DNA of 53,880 bases from NCBI GenBank assembly GCA_947169385.1, contig CAMVPR010000017.1, forward strand, positions 1-53,880, written 5' to 3'. The notes beneath the pieces were generated by a model. The model did no database searches and was not told where the DNA came from. It saw nothing but the letters and a program-made list of their open reading frames with translations. This document shows, in pieces, positions 30,798-39,773 of the stretch. The position numbers and the translations under genes were made by a program. This DNA is from an uncultured Lachnospiraceae bacterium. GTDB taxonomy: Bacteria; Bacillota; Clostridia; Lachnospirales; Lachnospiraceae. Position 1 is the stretch's first letter. Each line of letters opens with the position of its first letter.

Positions 30798-33566
30798 ATG
30801 GGTAAATACGCAGGACATTTTAATAAGACTATAATAAGAACTATAATATCCGGTTTTTTGATTATTGTGTTTTTTATCGGTGTTATTCTCATGTATTACA
30901 ACGCTGTCTATAATGAGAAAAAGAGCGGAATTATTAAAGACGGCAAGATTGAAGCTTTTAAGTCAGCAGAAAGGTTCGATAGGTATTTGTCTACCAATAT
31001 TGACATCATTAAGTTGAATTCTTACGCGCTTGACGAGATGATTAATGAGAATAAAACTGACGATGAAATACAAGAATTTCTTGTTGCACAATCGACCGCT
31101 ATAAGAAACACCGTGTTGGAGAATCTTACCGGTTTGTACGGCTATATTAACGGCCGGTTCTTTAGCGGAACAAGATGGGAACCACCTAAGGATTATGTTG
31201 CCACCGAGCGTCCGTGGTACACTAAGCCTATTAATCATCCCGACGAGATAACAATACTTGAGCCTTACTTGGATGTTCAGTCGGGCAATACAATGCTCGC
31301 GTTAGGTAAAACATTGTGTGACAATGTAAGTGTCATTTCCGTAGATGTATCTCTTGAGCAAATGCAGAAACTCACGGAAGATGCTGTTATCAACGGCGAC
31401 ACGGATATTGAGATGATACTGGCGGATGACGGCACTGTCGTAACCCATTCTGATATAAATGAAGTAGGCAAGAATTATAATGAAGAGTCTGATACCCTTG
31501 GTTCTGAGGTTGTTAAGAAGCTAAGTTCTTCCGAAAAGAGTTATTACGATATCACTTATAATGGCAAACACTATATCGCTTACGCCGCAACATTTCAAGA
31601 GAATTGGCATAGCATTTCCATTCAGGATGCAACATCCGTATTTAATTCGATTAATAATGTGCTTGTTTTCACAATAGTGATAGTGATTGCGATAGTAATT
31701 ATTATCGGTGTTTTGCTCGCCAATTCGATAAGAAGAGGACTTGCTGCGCAGCGAGCTTTAGTGGCAAGCGACGCGAAGTCTTCATTTCTCTCTAATATGT
31801 CGCACGAGATTAGAACGCCCATTAATGCAGTGCTCGGAATGAATGAGATGATACTTAGAGAATGCAAGGACAAGAAGATTATTGCTTATTCGGAGAGTGT
31901 TAAGTTGGCCGGAGGCACATTGCTTGGTATTGTAAATGATATCCTTGATTTTTCTAAGATAGAGGCAGGTAAGCTTGAAATTATTCCGGTTTCCTATGAT
32001 CTTACTGTAATGCTTAACGATCTTGTCAATATGGTGAGATTGAGAGCGGACGAGAAGGGACTGATATTTAGTCTTGAATTCGATGAAAATGTCCCTAAAT
32101 TGCTATACGGAGACGAGGTTCGTGTTAAACAGATAATTACGAATCTCCTTTCAAATGCTGTTAAATACACCGAGAAAGGTACAGTAACATTTAAGTTGTC
32201 GTATGATAAGATTGAGGAATCGGATGACGAGATTATGCTTAATGTAAGTATAAAAGATACCGGTATTGGAATTAAAGAAGAGGATATTAAGAAGCTATAT
32301 ACAGAATTTGAGCGCATAGATGAGAAGAGAAACAGGAATATCGAAGGCACAGGGCTGGGGATGAATATAACCTTGAGCCTGCTTGAATTGATGGGAAGCT
32401 CTTTATCGGTAGAGAGTATTTATAATGTGGGATCAGAGTTTTCATTTTCACTAAAACAAAAAGTAGATGATTGGGAAGGACTTGGAGATTTTGAGGAATC
32501 TTATAAGGAGTTGTTGATTAAGCGTGCTGTTTATCGCGAGAAGTTCACTGCTTCTGAAGCTAACGTGCTTGTGGTTGATGATAATCCTATGAACCTAGTA
32601 GTGTTTAAGAATCTTCTTAAGCAGACCGGGATTAGTGTAGATACGGGTGAGAGTGGGGATGAAGGGTTAAGGCTCGCCGGTGATAGGAAGTACGATGTCA
32701 TTTTCTTGGATCATATGATGCCGAATAAAGATGGAATTGAGACTCTTCATGAAATGAGGCAGATTGAGAATCACATCAATGCCGACACTCCGGTGGTTTG
32801 CATTACAGCCAATGCTATATTGGGCGCAAGAGAACAATACCTGTCAGAGGGTTTTGATGATTATCTTACAAAGCCTGTTGATTATGACACACTTGAGGAG
32901 CTGCTTATTAAGTATATTGATGACGACAAAATTAAGATGGTTACCGGAGCGGATGACCGGGCGGCGGAGGATGAGGAACTATCTGACATGCTTTGTAAGC
33001 TTGATGAATGTGATTTTATTGATGTCAGAAAAGGGATTGATAATAGTGGCACCGTGGATTCTTACTTATCTCTTCTTAAAATCTTTTATTCGTCTATCTA
33101 TGAAAATGCAGACATAATTCAGAACTTTTATGACGCACGTGACTTTAAGAATTACGCGATTAAAGTGCATGCGCTTAAGAGTTCTGCAAGGATTATAGGA
33201 GCGACTGAATTTGGCGAAGATGCTCAAGCTCTTGAAAATGCTGCAAAGGCGTCGGATATAGCGTACATTGATAAACACCACGATAGTTTTATTGCTGACT
33301 ATATGGCATTTGCAGGGGTACTTGTTGGTTTTGACAGTGATGATAGTGATGATTCCGATAAGCCTCTTGCAGATGATGTTCTAATAGGGAAGGCGCTTGA
33401 AGAGATAAAGAGTGCGGCGGAAGATATGGATTGCGACAAGCTTGAGTCTATATTTGAGGAAATGTCGGAGTATAGAATCCCGGATGATAAATCGGATTTA
33501 TTTAATAACATTAAAGCGGCTGTCGACAATTTTGCATATGATGATATACTTGAATATCTAGAATAG
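30798..33566 (+). CDS. Hybrid sensor histidine kinase (Cache-HisKA-HATPase-REC-HPt)
   Basis: The 922-aa product has membrane segments at about 14-34 and 288-310 around a Cache-like sensor (RPWYTKPINHPDEITILEPY). A HisKA domain carries His336 (NMSHEIRTPINAVLG). HATPase follows with DTGIGI and GTGLGM, then a receiver with Asp638 (VIFLDHMMPNKDGIE) and an HPt domain with His791 (KVHALKSSARIIGA). It therefore holds a full phosphorelay but no output domain. The response regulator it serves is not in the window. The Asp/Ser-rich stretch (GFDSDDSDDSD) links the HPt to a C-terminal helical tail. SD AGAGGGAG is present. Confidence 0.92.
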   Translation: MGKYAGHFNKTIIRTIISGFLIIVFFIGVILMYYNAVYNEKKSGIIKDGKIEAFKSAERFDRYLSTNIDIIKLNSYALDEMINENKTDDEIQEFLVAQSTAIRNTVLENLTGLYGYINGRFFSGTRWEPPKDYVATERPWYTKPINHPDEITILEPYLDVQSGNTMLALGKTLCDNVSVISVDVSLEQMQKLTEDAVINGDTDIEMILADDGTVVTHSDINEVGKNYNEESDTLGSEVVKKLSSSEKSYYDITYNGKHYIAYAATFQENWHSISIQDATSVFNSINNVLVFTIVIVIAIVIIIGVLLANSIRRGLAAQRALVASDAKSSFLSNMSHEIRTPINAVLGMNEMILRECKDKKIIAYSESVKLAGGTLLGIVNDILDFSKIEAGKLEIIPVSYDLTVMLNDLVNMVRLRADEKGLIFSLEFDENVPKLLYGDEVRVKQIITNLLSNAVKYTEKGTVTFKLSYDKIEESDDEIMLNVSIKDTGIGIKEEDIKKLYTEFERIDEKRNRNIEGTGLGMNITLSLLELMGSSLSVESIYNVGSEFSFSLKQKVDDWEGLGDFEESYKELLIKRAVYREKFTASEANVLVVDDNPMNLVVFKNLLKQTGISVDTGESGDEGLRLAGDRKYDVIFLDHMMPNKDGIETLHEMRQIENHINADTPVVCITANAILGAREQYLSEGFDDYLTKPVDYDTLEELLIKYIDDDKIKMVTGADDRAAEDEELSDMLCKLDECDFIDVRKGIDNSGTVDSYLSLLKIFYSSIYENADIIQNFYDARDFKNYAIKVHALKSSARIIGATEFGEDAQALENAAKASDIAYIDKHHDSFIADYMAFAGVLVGFDSDDSDDSDKPLADDVLIGKALEEIKSAAEDMDCDKLESIFEEMSEYRIPDDKSDLFNNIKAAVDNFAYDDILEYLE

Positions 33567-33572
33567 TAGCCT

Positions 33573-33674
33573 TGACCATGGGGACGGACCCTGTGGTATG
33601 ACCATGGGGACGGACCCTGTGGATGGTCATGAGAAGGAGCCACGTCAAGACCAGAGGGACGGATCCTGTGGAGA
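33573..33674. repeat. REP-type palindrome cluster, three copies
   Basis: Two adjacent copies of GACCATGGGGACGGACCC plus TGTGG are followed after 25 nt by GACCAGAGGGACGGATCC plus TGTGG. It fills the gap between the hybrid kinase and the metallophosphoesterase. Confidence 0.9.
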
Positions 33675-33697
33675 AGTAATAATTGGAGTGATAATAT

Positions 33698-34780
33698 ATG
33701 TTTTGGTTAGGTCTATTTGCACTGGTAGCGGTTGTCAGTATAATCGGAGTGATATATATGTTGGTTGCTATCAGTAGATTCAGTCTTATATCACGCATTG
33801 ATAAGAAGTGGCTAAGGGTCGCTTTGTCATTTGCAATTATTGTAGCGGTTGGGTTTATAATTTCATTTGTATTAACATATACCGATGCGATTATTGTTTT
33901 CTTACACGTCGTATGCTTTTTTCTAATCTATGGAATAGTTTTCGGAATAATAAAAAGAATAAGAAAGAAAGATTTCAAGATATACTGGCAGGGGTGGTTT
34001 GCGATAATTTCTTCTGTTATTTATCTATCAATCGGGTATTACCTGTGCAACAATGTATGGCAAACCACATATAATCTTAAAACAGATAAGAACGTGTCAA
34101 ATGTTAAGGTTGCGATGTTTGCCGATGCTCATTTGAGTACTGTGTTTGATGCCGATGGCTTTGCCAAGCGTTTAGAGAAGATAAAAAATGAGAAACCGGA
34201 TATTGTGTTAATTCCCGGCGATTTTGTTGATGATTCTACCACTCGAGAAGATATGGTAAATGCATGCAAAGCGTTTAAAAATCTGTCCGTGCCTTACGGA
34301 GTATGGTTTTCATATGGCAATCATGACGAAGGATATTATGATAACAGAGAGTTTACATTTGCCGAAATGGAAGAAGAAATGAAGAAAAACGGCATTGGTA
34401 TTTTAAAGGATGATGTTACCTATGTAGGTGACTTATGCATTGTGGGTAGGCTTGATGGTACGCGTGGTGTGAGGCAGTCAATCGATGAATTGTTGGCAAA
34501 TGTTGACAAGGACAAATATATCATTGTGCTCGATCACATACCTTCGGATTACGACGCCGAAGCAGACTCAAGTGCGGATCTAGTTGTGTCCGGGCATACG
34601 CACGGAGGACAATTACTTCCGGTTAATCGAGTGGGAGAGTTGCTTAAAATGAACGATAGAACATATGGATATGAGAGAAGAAATGATACTGACTTTATTG
34701 TAACATCAGGAATTGCCTGCTGGGCAATGAACTTCAAGACCGGAACAAAGTCTGAATATACGATAATCAATATCAATTAA
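33698..34780 (+). CDS. Membrane-anchored metallophosphoesterase (YkuE/YaeI type)
   Basis: The 360-aa product has four N-terminal membrane segments (about 3-25, 36-60, 64-86 and 100-120) and a calcineurin-like domain with all metal motifs: FADAHL, PGDFVDD, YGNHDEG, LDHIP and SGHTHGGQ. The family includes UDP-2,3-diacylglucosamine and phospholipid or cell-wall phosphoesterases. The substrate here is not known. The catalytic domain follows the last membrane segment. It stands alone between palindrome clusters. Confidence 0.88.
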   Translation: MFWLGLFALVAVVSIIGVIYMLVAISRFSLISRIDKKWLRVALSFAIIVAVGFIISFVLTYTDAIIVFLHVVCFFLIYGIVFGIIKRIRKKDFKIYWQGWFAIISSVIYLSIGYYLCNNVWQTTYNLKTDKNVSNVKVAMFADAHLSTVFDADGFAKRLEKIKNEKPDIVLIPGDFVDDSTTREDMVNACKAFKNLSVPYGVWFSYGNHDEGYYDNREFTFAEMEEEMKKNGIGILKDDVTYVGDLCIVGRLDGTRGVRQSIDELLANVDKDKYIIVLDHIPSDYDAEADSSADLVVSGHTHGGQLLPVNRVGELLKMNDRTYGYERRNDTDFIVTSGIACWAMNFKTGTKSEYTIININ

Positions 34781-34800
34781 GCCAAATGGTTAGATTTTTT

Positions 34801-34860
34801 AAGGATCCGTCCCCCTGGTTAAACCTCGAAGGGTCAGGGTCCGTCCCCCTGGTTAAACCT
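34801..34860. repeat. REP-type palindromes, two direct copies
   Basis: GGATCCGTCCCCCTGGTTAAACCT and, after 10 nt, GGGTCCGTCCCCCTGGTTAAACCT; both share the TTAAACCT extension (each given in two halves here). The second touches the stop of the acetyltransferase gene. Confidence 0.85.
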
Positions 34861-34866
34861 TAGTTA

Positions 34867-35475
34867 TTAATAGTCATTTACATCAAATTTATTATCCTTA
34901 TAGTAGTAGTCTCTGTCTTCTTCGGTAATCTCTCTTATAACTTTACATGGGTTCCCAAATGCAATCACATTGTCAGGAAGATCTTTGGTCACTACGCTTC
35001 CTGCACCTATTACAACGTTGTTGCCAATCTTAACACCAGGTGTGATGCAAACATTTCCACCAATCCAGACATTGTCTCCGATTGTAATCCCTATTCCATA
35101 CTCGTATCCTGAGTTTCTAGAGTCAGGGTGAACCGGGTGTCCCGCGGTGTATATGGAAACGTTAGGAGCAATCTGCGCATTTGCTCCAATTATAACCTTG
35201 CCGACATCCAAAATTGTGAGATTATAGTTGGCAAAAAAGTTCTCTCCGACTTCGATATTGTATCCGTAATCACAGTGAAATGGAGATTCTACATTGATGG
35301 TTTCACCGGTTTTGCCAAGAATTTCCTTTATAAGCTTGTCTCTCTCTTCGATGTTGGCAGGATTTAGATTGTTGTATTCAAAAATTTTTTCTTTGTTCTC
35401 GAGACGTTCTTCGAGCAATCCATCCATCCAAGCTTTATATGGTAGACCTGCTAACATTCTTTCCTTTTGGTTCAT
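34867..35475 (-). CDS. Maltose/galactoside O-acetyltransferase family protein
   Basis: The 202-aa product has an N-terminal Mac domain (MLAGLPYKAWMDGLLEER) and a left-handed beta-helix with the catalytic His in YTAGHPVHPDSR. The C-terminal loop is [19 protein letters not shown]. It moves acetyl from acetyl-CoA to a sugar hydroxyl; the family is often called Maa or LacA. The length is normal. A remnant of the same family is at 49-198. SD AAAGG is present. Confidence 0.92.
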   Translation of the reverse strand: MNQKERMLAGLPYKAWMDGLLEERLENKEKIFEYNNLNPANIEERDKLIKEILGKTGETINVESPFHCDYGYNIEVGENFFANYNLTILDVGKVIIGANAQIAPNVSIYTAGHPVHPDSRNSGYEYGIGITIGDNVWIGGNVCITPGVKIGNNVVIGAGSVVTKDLPDNVIAFGNPCKVIREITEEDRDYYYKDNKFDVNDY

Positions 35476-35505
35476 ATGTTAATCCTTTCCGGGGGGATAG
35501 TGTTT

Positions 35506-35600
35506 GTCAGGATCCGTCCCTGTGGTTTCTTTGTTTGGGTTTCTTAGGTTCCGTCCCCGTGGTTCTAGGTGTTTTCTGAGGTTCCGTCCCCGTGGTTCCA
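35506..35600. repeat. REP-type palindrome cluster, three copies
   Basis: GGATCCGTCCCTGTGGTTT and two copies of AGGTTCCGTCCCCGTGGTTC. Confidence 0.88.
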
Positions 35601-35630
35601 CAAGTTTAGGGTAACTTAAATGGTGGATAA

Positions 35631-35673
35631 TTTCAAGAGTTTTTTTCATTATATGAAAATAAAAAACTTGAAA
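35631..35673. promoter_or_regulatory. Inverted repeat upstream of the serine hydrolase
   Basis: TTTCAAG(AG)TTTTTT and AAAAAACTTGAAA form a 13-bp stem with a two-base bulge. It could be a terminator or a regulatory hairpin. Confidence 0.4.
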
Positions 35674-35700
35674 TAAATTTTTAATTAAATTAGACTTTTA

Positions 35701-35714
35701 TTTGGACGTCCAAA
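35701..35714. promoter_or_regulatory. Perfect 14-bp palindrome, operator-like
   Basis: TTTGGACGTCCAAA lies 28 nt upstream of the serine hydrolase start, just before its SD. It fits a repressor site. Confidence 0.5.
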
Positions 35715-35741
35715 TCATAGTATTAGAGGAGGAATTTTTGA

Positions 35742-36731
35742 ATGAACAGAGAGCAGTTACATAGTTATATTTTGAACAGTAAGGGAAATGAGAGTAACAT
35801 TTGCCAGATATACGCGATTCAAAACGGGATGGTCGTATATGAAGATAATTGGCGAGATTTTACAACTTTGGATGCGATGAATGTCAATTCCGTAACTAAG
35901 GGAATAGTTGCTTTGCTTGCGGGTATAGCGATTGACAAGGGGTATATTAAGAGTGTTGATCAGAAGGTGATGGATTTCTTTCCTGACTATAGCGTTAAGC
36001 GAGGCGAGAAGACTATTTATGACGTTACAATTAAACATTTGCTCACAATGACAGCGCCTTACAAGTACCGTTCTGAGCCGTGGAAAAAGGTCTGCACATC
36101 TGATGATTGGACAACTACAACACTTGATTTCTTAGGAGGCCGCAAAGGAATAACCGGTGACTTTAAGTATGCAACACTTGGAATTCAGATTATGGTGGGT
36201 ATTATTGAAAATGCTACCGGTGAGAAATGTATTGATTTCGCCAATCAAGAGCTGTTTGTCCCGCTAGGACTGCCTGAGCGAGTTATACACGGAGATAGTT
36301 CAAAGGAGGATCAGTTTGACTTCCTTATGAACAAGAATCCGCGTAAGTACGAGTGGTATTCAGATCCCCAAGATACAGTTACGGCTGGATGGGGTTTATG
36401 TATGTCAGCTAAGGATATGGCTGTAATTGGCAATCTTGTACTTGATGAAGGTGTGTATAATGGTGAAACAATCATTTCCAAAGACTATTTACGTGAGATG
36501 CTAGCGCCTCATATTAAACTGGGTATAAGATTTGGGAAAATGAATTATGGTTTTTTGTGGTACAAGCCTTATGATGATAGAGAAGTGTATGCCGCGATAG
36601 GGGATAGCGGTAACATTATTTATTGTAATAAAGAGAATAATGTTTCGGTCGGAATGACTGGGACATTTAAACCTCGAATATTTGATAGGGTGGAGTTTAT
36701 AGAAAAGACACTGTTGCCGAGCGTTTTGTAG
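35742..36731 (+). CDS. Serine hydrolase of the class C beta-lactamase family
   Basis: The 329-aa product has the SxxK motif at Ser50-Lys53 (NSVTKGIVALL) and a tyrosine motif around GDFKYATLGIQ. It has no signal peptide, so it is likely cytoplasmic, unlike true beta-lactamases. It is more like the esterase/peptidase members (EstB, Pab87-like). AGGAGG is present before the ATG. A perfect palindrome upstream suggests specific regulation. Confidence 0.86.
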   Translation: MNREQLHSYILNSKGNESNICQIYAIQNGMVVYEDNWRDFTTLDAMNVNSVTKGIVALLAGIAIDKGYIKSVDQKVMDFFPDYSVKRGEKTIYDVTIKHLLTMTAPYKYRSEPWKKVCTSDDWTTTTLDFLGGRKGITGDFKYATLGIQIMVGIIENATGEKCIDFANQELFVPLGLPERVIHGDSSKEDQFDFLMNKNPRKYEWYSDPQDTVTAGWGLCMSAKDMAVIGNLVLDEGVYNGETIISKDYLREMLAPHIKLGIRFGKMNYGFLWYKPYDDREVYAAIGDSGNIIYCNKENNVSVGMTGTFKPRIFDRVEFIEKTLLPSVL

Positions 36732-36740
36732 GGTCGTTTT

Positions 36741-36833
36741 GTAGGTTCCGTCCCCCTGGCTTTGATACGTTTTACGTTTTATCAGGTTCCGTCCCCCTGG
36801 TTTGGTGAGCTTATCCAGAGGGACGGAACCTTT
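36741..36833. repeat. REP-type palindromes upstream of the RAYT gene, inverted
   Basis: Two copies of AGGTTCCGTCCCCCTGG(C/T)TT are followed by one inverted copy TCCAGAGGGACGGAACC with a T-run. The inverted pair around position 36808 is a REPIN-like unit next to the transposase. Confidence 0.9.
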
Positions 36834-36962
36834 TTATGTTTTGCACTTTGGAATGTTCATATCGTGTTCAAAAAAATGTTCTATTTGTTGTTGCAATTTT
36901 TTTAATTATGATGTATTATGACAGAAAGTTACGAACGGGCGTTTGAATACGGAGGTGGCTCT

Positions 36963-37721
36963 ATGGCTAGAAAACCAAGGATATTAAGTAATAGCGGAAT
37001 ATATCACGTTATCTCGCGTGGTATTGATAAGATGACAATATTTGCTGAAGATGACGATTGCATTTTCTTCCTCAATCGTATGAAGAAGATTTCAAATGAC
37101 GAAGGAGTAGAAGTTCACTGTTATTGTCTTATGGGTAACCACTATCATTTGCTGGTGAAGACCAAGAATCAAGAGTCTCCGGCGATGTTTATGAAGCGCC
37201 TTAATACTTCTTACGCAATGTACTTTAACAGGAAATATGAGCGGGTAGGTCCTCTGTTTCAGGATAGATTTAAGAGCGAGTGCATTGAAGATGACGAGTA
37301 TTATATGACCGTGTTTAGGTATATATTGCGTAATCCTGTTAAAGCAGGGGTTGTGGGTGATCCGTTTGAGTATAGGTGGAGTTCGGCTGAAGAGCTTATA
37401 TCAGGTTACCCTTATATTACCAAGCTGTCTGATGAGTGTATTGCTATGTCTAAGAGTGAACTTGTTGGATATGTTAAGGAGGGTTCTGAGGATAAATGTT
37501 CGGATGTTAGTGATAGTGTTAGGTATGCGTCGGATAGGACGGCTAAACGCCTTTTTGAAAGTAAGTATGTTGGAAGTGTGCTTATGGATGTGAGATTTTT
37601 TGAAGATAAGATTAAGCGAGAAGTGTTTGATTTACTTTATTCTGCTAAATGTTCTGTTCGACAGATTTCCCGCCTCACAGGTATACCGCGTGGTATAATA
37701 AAACGTTTGTCGTTGGCGTAA
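36963..37721 (+). CDS. REP-associated tyrosine transposase (RAYT, Y1/HUH)
   Basis: The 252-aa product is a Y1_Tnp domain protein: IYHVISRGIDKMTIF, the metal-binding HUH motif H60-Y-H62 in MGNHYHLL, then GPLFQDRFKS and RYILRNPVKAG. Tyr120 in that last motif is the likely nucleophile. A C-terminal helix-turn-helix-like segment (CSVRQISRLTGIPRGIIK) may read DNA. RAYT proteins are single-copy, vertically kept relatives of the IS200/IS605 transposase that act on REP palindromes. The start is ATG 36963 with GGAGGT. Palindromes flank it on both sides. Unlike IS200 there are no clear element ends of its own. Confidence 0.92.
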   Translation: MARKPRILSNSGIYHVISRGIDKMTIFAEDDDCIFFLNRMKKISNDEGVEVHCYCLMGNHYHLLVKTKNQESPAMFMKRLNTSYAMYFNRKYERVGPLFQDRFKSECIEDDEYYMTVFRYILRNPVKAGVVGDPFEYRWSSAEELISGYPYITKLSDECIAMSKSELVGYVKEGSEDKCSDVSDSVRYASDRTAKRLFESKYVGSVLMDVRFFEDKIKREVFDLLYSAKCSVRQISRLTGIPRGIIKRLSLA

Positions 37722-37752
37722 TGAGTACTCTATGTGGTTTTAGGGCGCGTTA

Positions 37753-37775
37753 AGAACCATGGGGACGGAACCGGT
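37753..37775. repeat. REP-type palindrome downstream of the RAYT gene
   Basis: AACCATGGGGACGGAACC, in opposite orientation to the first two copies upstream of the gene. Confidence 0.88.
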
Positions 37776-37792
37776 GAATTGGGAGGAATATC

Positions 37793-38671
37793 ATGCACTT
37801 TGTTGATGCTAAGGGAATACTAATAAGAACTGGTGGGCACTGTGGAATGAACATATATAGAGGTTGCTCTCACGGATGTATTTATTGTGACAGCCGCAGC
37901 AAATGTTATCATTTCACACATGCATTTGAAGACATTGAAGTAAAGCAGAATGCTCCTGAACTGTTAGAAGCTGCACTGAAGTCAAAGAGGAGAAAATGTA
38001 TGATTGGAACCGGCGCAATGTCTGATCCGTACATGCATTGTGAAGAAGAGTTAGAACTTACGCGGAAGTGCCTTGAAATCATTTTGGAGTACGGTTTTGG
38101 TGTGGCTATACAGACTAAGTCAGACCGAATTCTTAGAGACATAGATGTTCTCGAAGAGATTAATAAAAAGACCAAATGTGTAGTTCAGATTACTCTTACC
38201 ACTTATGATGATAATCTATGTAAAATCGTAGAGCCCAATGTATGCAGCACAAAAAGACGAATAGAAGTTTTACGGGAAATGCAACTGAGGGGGATACCAA
38301 CAGTAGTTTGGCTTTGCCCAATTCTTCCATTTATAAATGATACCGAGGATAATGTAAAGGGAATACTTAAAGAGTGTGTAAGAGTAGGCGTGAAAGGAAT
38401 AATCAATTTTGGAATGGGTTTGACGCTTAGGGAAGGTGACAGAGAGTACTATTACGCTGCGTTAGATAGACATTTTCCGGGAATGAAAGACAAGTATATA
38501 GAAAAATATGGCAACGCATATGAGATTCCAAGTCCCAATTCTCGGAGATTAATGCAAATATTTAAAAGCATTTGTGCTGATAATGGTATTCTGTCTAATC
38601 CAAATGAATGCTTTGAGTATATGAATGAGTTCCCGAATAAGTATCATCAAATGAGTATATTTGAAATGTAA
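37793..38671 (+). CDS. Radical SAM protein, SPL (spore photoproduct lyase-like) family
   Basis: The 292-aa product has the iron-sulphur motif C25-x3-C29-x2-C32 in IYRGCSHGCIYCDSR and follows the SPL/Rv2578c-like fold (MIGTGAMSDPYMH, VAIQTKSDRI, LCPILPFINDTEDN). True SPL repairs spore photoproduct; this family mostly has unknown substrates. The stop codon TAA is immediately followed by a palindrome. GGGAGG precedes the ATG. Confidence 0.85.
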   Translation: MHFVDAKGILIRTGGHCGMNIYRGCSHGCIYCDSRSKCYHFTHAFEDIEVKQNAPELLEAALKSKRRKCMIGTGAMSDPYMHCEEELELTRKCLEIILEYGFGVAIQTKSDRILRDIDVLEEINKKTKCVVQITLTTYDDNLCKIVEPNVCSTKRRIEVLREMQLRGIPTVVWLCPILPFINDTEDNVKGILKECVRVGVKGIINFGMGLTLREGDREYYYAALDRHFPGMKDKYIEKYGNAYEIPSPNSRRLMQIFKSICADNGILSNPNECFEYMNEFPNKYHQMSIFEM

Positions 38672-38749
38672 AGGTTCCGTCCCTCTGGTTTTAGTTTGGT
38701 TTAAATCAGGTTCCGTCCCTTTGGTTTTGGGTTCCGTCCCTCTGGTCTA
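38671..38749. repeat. REP-type palindrome cluster, three copies, part coding
   Basis: AGGTTCCGTCCCTCTGGTTT, AGGTTCCGTCCCTTTGGTTT and GGGTTCCGTCCCTCTGGTC. The last two lie inside the 3' end of the transporter gene on the minus strand. Confidence 0.9.
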
Positions 38750-39651
38750 GTGTAGTTCACAATCACAATACTTAGGGATACAAGAATTAGTGAAACTACA
38801 TATCTCCATCCAACAATAGTGGATTCGCCAAGAATTATCATTGATAGAATGACTCCGGCTACAGGTGTGACAAATCCATACACAGCTATACTCGAGACAT
38901 CATTTGCTTTAAGTAGAATTCCCCAGAGCGTATATGCGACACTAGAAACCATTGCTAGGTAAATAAGTATAAAGATTGCACAACCCGTATTTGCTAAGTT
39001 ATAGGAAAAGTCACCATTTCTGCCAATCGAACCAACTATTATCATTACCAGTCCTCCAAACATAAACTGGTAACCACTAAGCATAACTGTGTCGTGTTTT
39101 CTGGAAAATGTTTTTATAAGATTTGAGGATACTCCATAACTGAGCGCAGTAAGTATAATTAATCCATCGCCTAATAGATTGAAAGAGAATCCTTCATTTG
39201 AAAATGATATAATAAAAACACCAGCTACTCCCATAATACATCCAAATGTCTTTTTTAAATTAAGACTCTCTGTTTTGAATAGTAAGCACGAGATAAGAAT
39301 AGCGAACACGGTGTTGAGGGAGTTGATAACAGCACCGTTTACACCTGAAGTATGAGCTAATCCGACATAGAAGAAAATGTATTGTCCAATCGTTTGGAAT
39401 AAGCTTAAAACGATAACTAATGGAATCTCTTTAATCTTAGGAACTATAATTGATTTACTAAGAACGTTTCCTAGCAGAATAACAAGAAAACCGGCTAATA
39501 GAAATCGAATTCCGGCATATTCTATAATTCCCATTGTATCTGAATCTGCAATTTTCCAGTATTTATAACCAATCTTGATTACAGGAAATGCGCTCCCCCA
39601 TAGAACGCAGCAAAATGCTGCTTTAAGCATAGTTGTAATCTTATTCATCAT
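38701..39651 (-). CDS. EamA/DMT-family transporter with a palindrome-encoded tail
   Basis: The 316-aa product has about ten membrane segments and two EamA repeats (start AAFCCVLWGSAFPVIKIG). It is a likely metabolite exporter of unknown substrate. The final residues RPEGRNPKPKGRNLI are encoded by two REP-type palindromes, read in the P-E-G-R-N frame, so the original stop was replaced. The tail is cytoplasmic and basic. The start ATG has no strong SD. Confidence 0.9.
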   Translation of the reverse strand: MMNKITTMLKAAFCCVLWGSAFPVIKIGYKYWKIADSDTMGIIEYAGIRFLLAGFLVILLGNVLSKSIIVPKIKEIPLVIVLSLFQTIGQYIFFYVGLAHTSGVNGAVINSLNTVFAILISCLLFKTESLNLKKTFGCIMGVAGVFIISFSNEGFSFNLLGDGLIILTALSYGVSSNLIKTFSRKHDTVMLSGYQFMFGGLVMIIVGSIGRNGDFSYNLANTGCAIFILIYLAMVSSVAYTLWGILLKANDVSSIAVYGFVTPVAGVILSMIILGESTIVGWRYVVSLILVSLSIVIVNYTRPEGRNPKPKGRNLI

Positions 39652-39675
39652 TCTTATATACTCGTTTCATTATTA

Positions 39676-39765
39676 TACAGGTTCCGTCCCTTTGGCCTAC
39701 GTATTATACAGGTTCCGTCCCTCTGGCTCATGCAGCTGTTCCATAGGTTCCGTCCCCTTGGTTCG
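39676..39765. repeat. REP-type palindrome cluster, three copies
   Basis: TTATACAGGTTCCGTCCC occurs twice (tails TTTGGC, TCTGGC) and then AGGTTCCGTCCCCTTGGTTC. It separates the transporter and the triple-GNAT gene. Confidence 0.88.
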
Positions 39766-39773
39766 GTTCAGGA

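Noticed and set aside
36741-37775. A complete IS200/IS605 insertion sequence
   Set aside because: The protein is of RAYT type, the flanks are the dispersed palindrome, and no element-specific left and right ends or TnpB were seen.
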